Position numbers and translations under genes: made by a program
In this document: one piece after another, positions 1 through 5,296 of the stretch
How positions within the stretch are numbered: position 1 is the first letter of the stretch
Layout of the letters: every line of letters starts with the position of its first letter
Notes under the pieces: model-generated
Seen by the model: the letters and a program-made list of their open reading frames with translations, nothing else
The model's database searches: none
What the model was told of the DNA's origin: nothing
From: Blastocatellia bacterium
GTDB taxonomy: Bacteria > Acidobacteriota > Blastocatellia > Chloracidobacteriales > JADJPF01
Length of the DNA stretch: 9,208 nucleotides
Reading direction: 5' to 3'
NCBI GenBank assembly: GCA_016789295.1
Contig: JAEUQL010000124.1
Location: 1-9,208, forward strand

Positions 1-236
1 AACATATGCTTAACCTGTATCTAGATAGGTTGTATAAACAACCCGAGAAAAGCTCTGTTGTCCAGCAATCTCTTAGGTTTAATCTATATAGTTTCTTAAA
101 AGCGAAAAGACGATAACAGCAGAGCAGATTAGAAATTCATTAGGGCTTCACAATGGACAAGGTTAACGCTAATGCTCAACCTTGACCATTCTAAAGGAAA
201 AGTAACTTGACGGGTGAGAATAGAGAAATTTGGAAA
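1..236. other. Gene-free left-edge region with several inverted repeats
   Basis: No reading frame of useful length with a ribosome binding site is seen on either strand. The stretch holds several inverted repeats. One is a perfect 10-bp palindrome TATCTAGATA at 18-27, inside a weak hairpin 12-18/25-31. A second is GGTTGT-ATAA-ACAACC at 28-43, which overlaps the first so both cannot form at once. A third is a 10-bp pairing with one G-T wobble between 52-61 and 116-125. The fourth is the strong hairpin at 152-190, listed separately. I see no features of tmRNA, 6S RNA, RNase P RNA, SRP RNA or tRNA. It is either the 3' flank of rpmE or part of an unrecognised structured RNA cut by the window edge. 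Confidence 0.5.
152..190 (-). terminator. Hairpin downstream of rpmE, probable terminator without a U-tract
   Basis: The arms are AATGGACAAGGTT (152-164) and AACCTTGACCATT (178-190). They give 12 pairs with one A-A mismatch and a 13-nt loop. The hairpin begins 46 nt after the rpmE stop codon on the minus strand. Neither strand has a run of T after the stem, so it is not a textbook intrinsic terminator. It could act as a terminator, a 3'-end-stabilising hairpin, or part of a structured RNA. Confidence 0.5.
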
Positions 237-452
237 TCATCTGTTTGAATGTGTGCCACGGCTGTATTTTTTGTTGAATCTTTCAACACGACCTGCCGTG
301 TCAATAAGTTTCTGTTTCCCAGTAAAGAAAGGATGACAGCTAGAACATATTTCAAGCCTTATCTCTTTCTTTGTAGAGCGTGTAGAAAACTGCTCGCCGC
401 AACTGCAGGTGACGACGGCATCATAGTAGGTTGGGTGAATCCCTTGCTTCAC
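237..452 (-). CDS. rpmE: 50S ribosomal protein L31, zinc-binding form, GTG start
   Basis: L31 is a small protein of the large ribosomal subunit that helps bridge it to the 30S subunit. The 71 residues are of normal family length. They begin with the typical motif (V/M)KQGIHPTYYDAVVTC and contain Cys16, Cys18, Cys36 and Cys39, the zinc-coordinating set of the C+ type. The C-terminal HPFFTGKQK and DTAGRVERFNKKY segments are family signatures. The start is the GTG at 452, which has AGGAG at 464-460 seven bases upstream and matches the family N-terminus. An in-frame TTG at 524 would add 24 residues, but it lies inside the -35 element of the likely promoter. The gene is monocistronic and divergent from rpoD. 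In several bacteria zinc-containing L31 is replaced by a zinc-free paralogue under zinc limitation; no such paralogue is in this window. Confidence 0.96.
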   Translation of the reverse strand: MKQGIHPTYYDAVVTCSCGEQFSTRSTKKEIRLEICSSCHPFFTGKQKLIDTAGRVERFNKKYSRGTHSNR

Positions 453-495
453 AGTAGTACTCCTTGAATCAAATTTTTTTGGAAAGCGAAGTAGA

Positions 496-524
496 AAAAT
501 AATCCGCCAGATAATATCTGTCAA
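496..524 (-). promoter_or_regulatory. Sigma-70-type promoter of rpmE
   Basis: On the minus strand there is a perfect -35 TTGACA (524-519), a 17-bp spacer and a -10 TATTTT (501-496; 4 of 6 consensus bases). Transcription would start near 489, giving a leader of about 37 nt that includes the AGGAG ribosome binding site. The position agrees with the GTG start of rpmE at 452. Confidence 0.7.
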
Positions 525-633
525 GTTTTTGAAACAAATATCTATGACAAAACGTCTCAGAAATAGTCCAAACTTGTTGGTAGAAACTCTATCTTACTAG
601 CAACCAATAGAGACTTTTTATCATCCAACTAGC

Positions 634-647
634 TGCGAAATTTCGCA
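634..647. promoter_or_regulatory. Perfect 14-bp palindrome, candidate operator
   Basis: TGCGAAATTTCGCA reads identically on both strands and lies 18 bp upstream of the rpoD -35 box. Symmetric sites of this size are typical for dimeric helix-turn-helix regulators. I do not recognise it as the box of a named regulator. It could serve rpoD and, less likely, the divergent rpmE. Confidence 0.4.
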
Positions 648-654
648 AATATGT

Positions 655-680
655 TATGCCAGTACTTGTATTACGGCATA
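655..680. repeat. Inverted repeat bracketing the rpoD -35 box
   Basis: TATGCC (655-660) pairs with GGCATA (675-680). Inside that, GTA (662-664) pairs with TAC (672-674), with A661 unpaired. The dyad is centred on the putative -35 box at 666-671, a common position for a repressor site. Because it lies upstream of the likely start site, it would act as DNA rather than as RNA. Confidence 0.35.
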
Positions 681-694
681 TTTTGTGATATACT
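666..694 (+). promoter_or_regulatory. Extended -10 promoter of rpoD
   Basis: There is a -35-like TTGTAT (666-671; 3 of 6 consensus bases), a spacer of exactly 17 bp and a -10 TATACT (689-694; 5 of 6). TG at 686-687, one base before the -10, gives an extended -10 motif that compensates for a weak -35. The start would be near 701, leaving a leader of about 96 nt. The -35 box sits in the loop of an imperfect inverted repeat (655-680). Confidence 0.55.
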
Positions 695-796
695 TAAAGA
701 GCCGTTTTAGCAAAAAAACAATATATTATATTTGGGTAGTTATTTAGGGGTAAAGAGAACTTAGAGACTTAAGGATACTGGGAAGGATCGAAACTT

Positions 797-2497
797 ATGA
801 GACCAAACATGGATGAAAAGTTACTAGAGACAGACCTTGACTCAAACAATGGAGAGTCGATGGTCTCTGGAATGGGGATAGACCTTGAGCGGTTTCTTGC
901 CGAAATGGACTCGAACAATTCTGATGAAGAGGCCGACTATTCTTGGGCAAGCGAACCAGACACAATAGAGATTGCAGAAGAAGAGATAGATGTAGCTGCA
1001 ACAAGTAGAAATGATGTAGGGGTTGAGACAGATAAATCTCTTGATGCAATGACACTCTATCTTAGAGAGATGAGCAACGTTAGCTTGCTTACTCGTGAAG
1101 ATGAAGTCAACATTGCAAAAAGGATAGAGAGAGGTCGTAAGAAACTTGAGAAGGCTCAATCTAGATCGATGGTTGTAGCGGAAGATTTAGAGCGACTGAT
1201 GATTCTACTTAAGAGAGGCGATCTATCTATTCGTAACTTTATAGACACTTCTGATTCTGATCTAGACGACATAACAGCAGAGAACGAGAGTCGTTATTTA
1301 GATGAGACGCTTTTGAAGCTTCAAAATATTGTAAAGCTGTACAAACAGGTAGCACTGAGCAGCCAGAAAATATCTGAAGAGCCAAAAAAATCTACAAAAG
1401 TACCAAAGATGGTAAGGAAATTTCGTCAGTTGAGGGTTGAGCTAAGTCGAGAGATACGCTCTATATCTTTTTCAACAGAGATGAGACACCACTTTACGGA
1501 CTGTATTCGGGAAGTTGTTGGTGACATAGACAGCAATGAACGTGACTTTGCACAGGCTGAAGCAAGACTACAGGCTATAGCCACCCAAACCGAGAAGAAG
1601 AGAACAAAAAGACCCGGATTTTCTGAAGAAGAGCTTAAAAAGAAGCAACGAGAAGCAAAGCGCTTAATAGGGGAGATAGAGAAGAAGTACTGCTCAACTT
1701 CTACAGAGATAAAACGCAGTCTTAGACAGATCCTACAAGCTTCTGTTCAGGCCGATGAAGCACGTCGAGAGATGATAGAAGCCAATCTGAGGCTTGTTGT
1801 ATCTATTGCAAAGAACTATATCAATCGTAGCAGAGGTCTACAGTTTGCAGATTTGATCCAAGAAGGCAACATAGGCTTGATGCGTGCTGTTGAGAAGTTT
1901 GACTACAGGAGAGGTTACAAGTTCTCAACCTATGCAACTTGGTGGATAAGACAGGCAGTTACACGTGCAATAGCAGATCAAGGACGAACTATAAGAGTTC
2001 CTGTTCATATGGTTGAGACTATAAACAAGATAGTCAGGACAGCAAGGTTGATGGTACAAGAGCTTGGTCGTGAGCCAACTCACGAGGAGCTTGCGACAAG
2101 AACAGATTTACCTGTTGCCAAAGTCCGTCAGGCACTCAAGATTGCTCAAGAACCTATATCGCTTGAGACTCCTATAGGAGATGACGGCGAATCTTCATTG
2201 GGAAGCTTTATTGAAGACCATACAAGCTTGAATCCAGCAGAGATGGTAGTGGGCAAGAGTCTGCGTGAAGCAACTATGGAGGTTCTAAACACCTTGACTC
2301 TTCGTGAGGCTCAGATTCTCAAAATGAGGTTTGGGCTTGATGCTGAAGGTCACGAAAGGACGTTGGAAGAGGTGGGACGACATTTTTCAGTCACCAGAGA
2401 AAGGATAAGGCAGATAGAGGCAAAAGCTTTAAGAAAACTGAGACATCCAAGCCGAAGCCGCAAGTTGAAGACTTTCTTTGATGATTCTCAAGCCTGA
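797..2497 (+). CDS. rpoD: Primary RNA polymerase sigma factor (sigma-70, RpoD/SigA)
   Basis: This is the housekeeping sigma factor that directs core RNA polymerase to -35/-10 promoters. The 566 residues comprise an acidic N-terminus (1-75) and region 1.2 (about 80-112, with DAMTLYLREM and LLTREDEVNIAKRIE). A lysine- and glutamate-rich non-conserved region of about 200 residues follows (about 113-318). Region 2 (about 319-412) includes EANLRLVVSIAKNY, DLIQEGNIGLMRAVEKFDY and the -10-reading FSTYATWWIRQAVTRA. Region 3 spans about 413-485. Region 4 (about 495-560) has the RTLEEVGRHFSVTRERIRQI helix-turn-helix and the LRHPSRSRKLK end. The long insert and terminal HPSRSRKL identify a primary rather than alternative sigma factor. 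AAGGA at 783-787, nine bases before the ATG, supports this start; an ATG at 809 is too far from it. No dnaG is adjacent, unlike many proteobacterial arrangements. The gene converges on the response regulator. Confidence 0.97.
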   Translation: MRPNMDEKLLETDLDSNNGESMVSGMGIDLERFLAEMDSNNSDEEADYSWASEPDTIEIAEEEIDVAATSRNDVGVETDKSLDAMTLYLREMSNVSLLTREDEVNIAKRIERGRKKLEKAQSRSMVVAEDLERLMILLKRGDLSIRNFIDTSDSDLDDITAENESRYLDETLLKLQNIVKLYKQVALSSQKISEEPKKSTKVPKMVRKFRQLRVELSREIRSISFSTEMRHHFTDCIREVVGDIDSNERDFAQAEARLQAIATQTEKKRTKRPGFSEEELKKKQREAKRLIGEIEKKYCSTSTEIKRSLRQILQASVQADEARREMIEANLRLVVSIAKNYINRSRGLQFADLIQEGNIGLMRAVEKFDYRRGYKFSTYATWWIRQAVTRAIADQGRTIRVPVHMVETINKIVRTARLMVQELGREPTHEELATRTDLPVAKVRQALKIAQEPISLETPIGDDGESSLGSFIEDHTSLNPAEMVVGKSLREATMEVLNTLTLREAQILKMRFGLDAEGHERTLEEVGRHFSVTRERIRQIEAKALRKLRHPSRSRKLKTFFDDSQA

Positions 2498-2501
2498 TCT
2501 C

Positions 2502-2538
2502 TAGGAGGCAGCTTCTAACCTCTAAAAGCTGCCTCCTA
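2502..2538. terminator. Bidirectional hairpin between rpoD and the response regulator
   Basis: TAGGAGGCAGCTT (2502-2514) and AAGCTGCCTCCTA (2526-2538) form a perfect 13-bp stem with an 11-nt loop. It starts 4 nt after the rpoD stop and ends 2 nt from the response-regulator stop, so it fills the gap between convergent genes and can serve both. Neither side has a T-run directly after the stem. Confidence 0.8.
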
Positions 2539-2540
2539 TC

Positions 2541-2912
2541 TCAATCTTGCTGCAAGATACTTTTTATTCTGCTTAAAACCTCTTTAGGAGAGAACGGTTT
2601 ACCTATATAGTCAGACGCTCCTTCTTGTAAACCCCTATTTTTATCTTCTATTCCTATTTTTGCTGTTACCATTACTACAGGTATATTCTCCGTCCTAGCG
2701 TCTTTTCTCATATTTTTTAACACTTGCCATCCATCCATAATTGGCATCATCACATCAAGTAGTACCAGATCGGGCATACTTGTAGAGATCTTTACAAGAG
2801 CTTCCTTACCATTTATTGCTTTAATAACGTTGTAGCCTTCTGCTTCGAGGATGATCTCCATCAGGTCGAGTAGATCTTGTTCATCATCCACAATCAATAT
2901 TGTCTTGTTCAT
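2541..2912 (-). CDS. Receiver-only (CheY-like) response regulator
   Basis: The 123-residue protein is a single receiver domain with no output domain. The acidic pocket is Asp9 and Asp10 and the phosphoacceptor is Asp53 in LVLLDVMMP. The switch residue is Thr83 in VMVTAK, and Lys105 in IGKPF completes the active site, so all key residues are present. It should be phosphorylated by a histidine kinase or phosphotransfer protein and act by protein-protein contact in the cytoplasm. No kinase or chemotaxis gene is nearby, so the partner cannot be inferred. ATG 2912 is the only possible start, because the frame has an upstream stop and no other start codon. No Shine-Dalgarno sequence is visible in the 15 nt before it (an AAGAAAG lies too far away), so translation may be weak or depend on other features. 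Motility, polarity and stress signalling are all possible roles. Confidence 0.9.
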   Translation of the reverse strand: MNKTILIVDDEQDLLDLMEIILEAEGYNVIKAINGKEALVKISTSMPDLVLLDVMMPIMDGWQVLKNMRKDARTENIPVVMVTAKIGIEDKNRGLQEGASDYIGKPFSPKEVLSRIKSILQQD

Positions 2913-3012
2913 ACTACATATACCGGACAGCTTTCTTCTGAAAAATGGTACTTAACTCCATAACTGTTTGCTTAAATGAACCGTGAGTGATGTGCCGATA
3001 AAAGACAGTAAA

Positions 3013-3043
3013 CTTATAGTAACATTGTACTTGGCTTGGTCAA
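3013..3043 (-). promoter_or_regulatory. Possible promoter of the response regulator
   Basis: On the minus strand there is a -35 TTGACC (3043-3038; 5 of 6 consensus bases) and a -10 TATAAG (3018-3013; 5 of 6), separated by 19 bp. That is slightly long. An alternative -10 TACTAT gives a 16-bp spacer with a weaker match. The start would be near 3006. The -35 lies within CTTGACCAAGCCAAG, which has a short dyad. Confidence 0.5.
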
Positions 3044-3117
3044 GCATTTCTTAGTTTTGGTCATAAGCAACAAACACCAAACTTTACAGCTAGCTACCAG
3101 TAGAGCAATAGCGCAGA

Positions 3118-3164
3118 TGGATTGGTTTATCTTTTTTTACTCTTCCAACAGATAAACCAATCCA
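3118..3164 (-). terminator. Perfect 15-bp hairpin downstream of glnA
   Basis: TGGATTGGTTTATCT (3118-3132) and AGATAAACCAATCCA (3150-3164) are exact inverted repeats with a 17-nt loop. On the minus strand the hairpin starts 12 nt after the glnA stop codon. No T-run follows the stem on the minus strand; a T-run occurs only inside the loop on the plus strand. It is a likely glnA terminator or 3'-end-stabilising hairpin. Confidence 0.7.
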
Positions 3165-3176
3165 CTTATCTAGAAA

Positions 3177-4586
3177 TTAGATATCAAAGTACATGGCAAA
3201 TTCAAGGGGGTGGGGTCTTTGGCGCAGTAGGTCAACTTCTTTGCGGCTTTTGTACTCTATCCAGCGTGATACAAGTTCTTCGCTAAAGACATCTCCTTTA
3301 AGCAAAAATTCATGATCACTTTCAAGTGCACGCAACGACTCTTCAAGAGAACCAGGAAGTCTGGGCACTTTCTGTAGCTCTTCTGCTGGTAGATCATAAA
3401 TATCTTTATCTAGTGGCTCACCCGGTTCTATCTTGTTCTGAATACCATCTAGACCTGCCATCATCATTGCAGCAAAAGCAAGATAAGGATTGCAGCTTGG
3501 GTCTGGCGGTCGAAACTCTATCCGCTTTGCATTTGGACTCTGTGAATACATTGGTATTCGTACAGCCGCCGAACGGTTGCGGCGCGAGTAGGCAAGGTTT
3601 ACAGGGGCTTCAAACCCTGGAACTAACCTCTTGTAGCTGTTGGTTGTTGGTGCTGCAAAAGCTGCTATTGCAGGTGCGTGTTTCAGCAGTCCTCCTATGT
3701 AGTGGAGGGCTATTTTGGAAAGACCTGCATACTCATCTCCTGGAAATAGTGGTCGGCCTGATTTCCAAAGACTCTGATGGCAGTGCATGCCACTTCCATT
3801 ATCTCCAAAGATCGGCTTGGGCATAAAAGTAGCAGCTTTTCCATAAACGTGCGTGGTGTTTCTAACTACATACTTGAAGAGCATTACGTTGTCAGCAGTA
3901 GTTAGTAGATTTGAGAAACGGAAATCTATCTCGCACTGTCCTCCAGAAGCGACTTCGTGGTGATGACACTCAGCTTCTATTCCAAGATCCATAAGATTAA
4001 GTGCTATTTCAGAGCGTAGGTCTTGCAAGGAATCGGTAGGTGGTACAGGCACGTATCCTTCTTTGGATCGGATTCTATAGCCAAGATTGTTACTTTCGCG
4101 GCCACTGTTCCAATGGCCTTCACCACTGTCTATCTCATAGAAAGAATGGTGTGGGTCATTCTGGTAGCGTACACGATCAAGAACGAAGAATTCTGCTTCT
4201 GGCCCAAAATAGACAAGATCGGCTATGCCTGTGTGTACCAGATAATTTTCAGCGCGTTTTGCAACAGCTCGTGGATCAAAAGGATAGCTTTCTTTGGTAA
4301 TGGGGTCTGCAACGTCAGCAAACATGCAGAGTGTAGGCTCTTCAAAAAATGGATCTATCCAAAAGCGAGACGAGTCAGGAATGAGCAACATATCTGATTC
4401 GTTTATTGCAGCCCAGCCTCTCAGGCTAGACGCATCAAAACCAAACCCTTCTACAAAAGAATCTTCTTTTAACTGCCCTATAGGAAATGTCATGTGGTGC
4501 CATTGTCCGACAAGGTCTGTAAAACGCAGGTCAACAAATTTGACCTGTTGATCCACAGCGAACCGTAATACGGTCTTCGGATCCAT
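3177..4586 (-). CDS. glnA: Glutamine synthetase type I (beta, adenylylatable)
   Basis: It makes glutamine from glutamate, ammonia and ATP, the main ammonium assimilation step, as a cytoplasmic dodecamer. The 469-residue length equals that of the E. coli enzyme. Visible active-site residues include Glu130 and Glu132 (GPEAEFF), Glu211 (HHHEVASGGQCEI), Glu219, His268 (GSGMHCHQS), Arg320 and Glu326 (YKRLVPGFEAP), and Glu357 and Arg359 (RIEFRPPD). Tyr397 in KDIYDLPAEE matches the adenylylation site of E. coli glutamine synthetase, which implies control by a GlnE-type adenylyltransferase encoded elsewhere. The start is ATG 4586, with GGAGG (4598-4594) seven bases upstream and MDPKTVL at the N-terminus as in homologues. 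An in-frame ATG at 4751 would add 55 residues unlike any glutamine synthetase and has no ribosome binding site. The 196-nt gap from yajQ and the strong own site suggest separate or additional transcription. Confidence 0.97.
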   Translation of the reverse strand: MDPKTVLRFAVDQQVKFVDLRFTDLVGQWHHMTFPIGQLKEDSFVEGFGFDASSLRGWAAINESDMLLIPDSSRFWIDPFFEEPTLCMFADVADPITKESYPFDPRAVAKRAENYLVHTGIADLVYFGPEAEFFVLDRVRYQNDPHHSFYEIDSGEGHWNSGRESNNLGYRIRSKEGYVPVPPTDSLQDLRSEIALNLMDLGIEAECHHHEVASGGQCEIDFRFSNLLTTADNVMLFKYVVRNTTHVYGKAATFMPKPIFGDNGSGMHCHQSLWKSGRPLFPGDEYAGLSKIALHYIGGLLKHAPAIAAFAAPTTNSYKRLVPGFEAPVNLAYSRRNRSAAVRIPMYSQSPNAKRIEFRPPDPSCNPYLAFAAMMMAGLDGIQNKIEPGEPLDKDIYDLPAEELQKVPRLPGSLEESLRALESDHEFLLKGDVFSEELVSRWIEYKSRKEVDLLRQRPHPLEFAMYFDI

Positions 4587-4782
4587 AAATATTCCTCCAG
4601 CAATAAACTTTTGAACTCTATCTATATGTCTAGCCTCTGGCAGAAGTACAGAAAACAGAATCTTGAGAGCTTCTATCAGAAGGTTTAGAGAGCCTAGCAA
4701 GCAACTCTCAGCTATGGTCTCAGTAGTGATCTTAAAACCATGCTTGCTCATTCACAAGTTGGTTATTCTCTACAAACAGAAG
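4587..4782 (-). other. glnA upstream leader region
   Basis: This 196-nt gap between the yajQ stop and the glnA start is open in the glnA frame from 4751 onward. It contains small hairpins: GAGAG with CTCTC, CTTCT-gat-AGAAG, and a wobble-containing CTTCT-gcc-AGAGG. I do not see a glutamine riboswitch or other recognised class. It is probably an untranslated leader with a promoter. Confidence 0.4.
4729..4757 (-). promoter_or_regulatory. Weak candidate promoter for glnA
   Basis: On the minus strand TTGTGA (4757-4752; 4 of 6 consensus bases) and TAAGAT (4734-4729; 4 of 6) are separated by exactly 17 bp. The start would be near 4722, with a leader of about 136 nt. The match is modest and may be chance. 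Confidence 0.3.
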
Positions 4783-5286
4783 CTAATTTGACCTGTAGTT
4801 AGTAAATTCCATATGTATCCCAATATCGACCGAACGCAGATGTTTGATAACGTCTTGAAGTACATCTCTATCTCGACCTGAGACCCTGACAAGGTCACCA
4901 TTTATCGCAGCTTGTACTTTGAGTTTAGTATCTTTGATTATCTTAACAATCTCTTTTGCTTTATCGGTTGGAATACCTTGCTGCAGATCGATCTGTTGAC
5001 GAACAGTACTACCCGCAGCCTGTTCGATCTTGCCATAGGTCAAGCCTTTCAGCGGGACTCCACGTTTGATGAGCTTCTGTTGAAGAACGTCGTTTAAGCT
5101 TCTCAGTTTATACTCATCTTCAGAATGTAGAATAATGGCATTCTCTTTCTGGTCGAGGGTAGCCTCACTCTTGCTACCCTTAAAATCGAACCTCTGTTGT
5201 ATCTCTTTCATTGTCTGGTTGATTGCATTGCTGACCTCAGCCAGATCTATTTTTGAAACAATATCAAAACTGTTCTGTTGAGACAT
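4783..5286 (-). CDS. yajQ: YajQ family protein (UPF0234), nucleotide-binding
   Basis: YajQ-family proteins are small cytoplasmic proteins with two ferredoxin-like folds. Members have been reported to bind cyclic di-GMP and influence virulence gene expression, and E. coli YajQ binds nucleic acids or nucleotides, but the general role remains unsettled. The 167 residues match the usual length of about 160-165. They carry the family signature near the N-terminus (SFDIVSKIDLAEVSNAINQ and RFDFKGSKSEATLD), the central LIKRGVPLKGLTYGKIE and IKDTKLKVQAAINGDLVRVSG, and the C-terminal IKHLRSVDIGIHMEFTNYR. The ATG lies 10 nt after the tatD stop, with AAGG eight bases before it, so it is probably co-transcribed with tatD. 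No GGDEF or EAL protein is in the window to support a cyclic di-GMP link here. Confidence 0.93.
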   Translation of the reverse strand: MSQQNSFDIVSKIDLAEVSNAINQTMKEIQQRFDFKGSKSEATLDQKENAIILHSEDEYKLRSLNDVLQQKLIKRGVPLKGLTYGKIEQAAGSTVRQQIDLQQGIPTDKAKEIVKIIKDTKLKVQAAINGDLVRVSGRDRDVLQDVIKHLRSVDIGIHMEFTNYRSN

Positions 5287-5296
5287 AGTTTAGACC

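Larger units (their letters stand above)
453..796. other. Divergent rpmE-rpoD intergenic region
   Basis: This 344-bp stretch has no gene. It contains the rpmE promoter on the minus strand (496-524) and the rpoD promoter on the plus strand (666-694). It also has a perfect palindrome (634-647), an inverted repeat around the rpoD -35 box (655-680), and two mutually exclusive short inverted repeats: TTGGT 577-581 with ACCAA 603-607, and CTCTAT 587-592 with ATAGAG 607-612. The segment 711-745 is A/T-rich. The first 96 nt or so before rpoD would be its untranslated leader. Confidence 0.6.
2913..3176. other. Intergenic region between glnA and the response regulator
   Basis: The 264-bp stretch has no convincing gene. 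It holds the hairpin after glnA (3118-3164), a palindrome AGCTAGCT (3088-3095), and a probable promoter (3013-3043) for the response regulator with a leader of about 94 nt. No tRNA or recognised riboswitch pattern is seen. Confidence 0.55.

Noticed and set aside
153..185. Ten-codon plus-strand mini-frame (MDKVNANAQP) in the 152-190 hairpin
   Set aside because: It has no ribosome binding site, is only ten codons long, and is explained by the hairpin sequence.
453..524. In-frame N-terminal extension of L31 from a TTG at 524
   Set aside because: The extension is hydrophobic and unlike L31. The TTG is part of a perfect -35 TTGACA, and GTG 452 has AGGAG at good spacing.
842..1159. Minus-strand open frames opposite the start of rpoD
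   Set aside because: They are antisense shadows with no recognisable domain.
2913..3117. Possible tRNA or small RNA gene after glnA
   Set aside because: There is no T-loop GGTTCGA-like sequence or cloverleaf pairing, and no conserved RNA signature.
3118..3164. Perfect inverted repeat as a transposon end or MITE
   Set aside because: There is a single copy with a 17-nt loop directly after glnA, no target duplication and no transposase, so a terminator-type hairpin fits better.
3326..4551. Plus-strand open frames of 85-166 codons opposite glnA
   Set aside because: They are antisense shadows of a strongly conserved gene, without family resemblance or ribosome binding sites.
4587..4751. Longer glutamine synthetase starting at ATG 4751
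   Set aside because: The 55 extra residues do not resemble the family and there is no ribosome binding site at 4751. ATG 4586 has GGAGG and gives exactly 469 residues.
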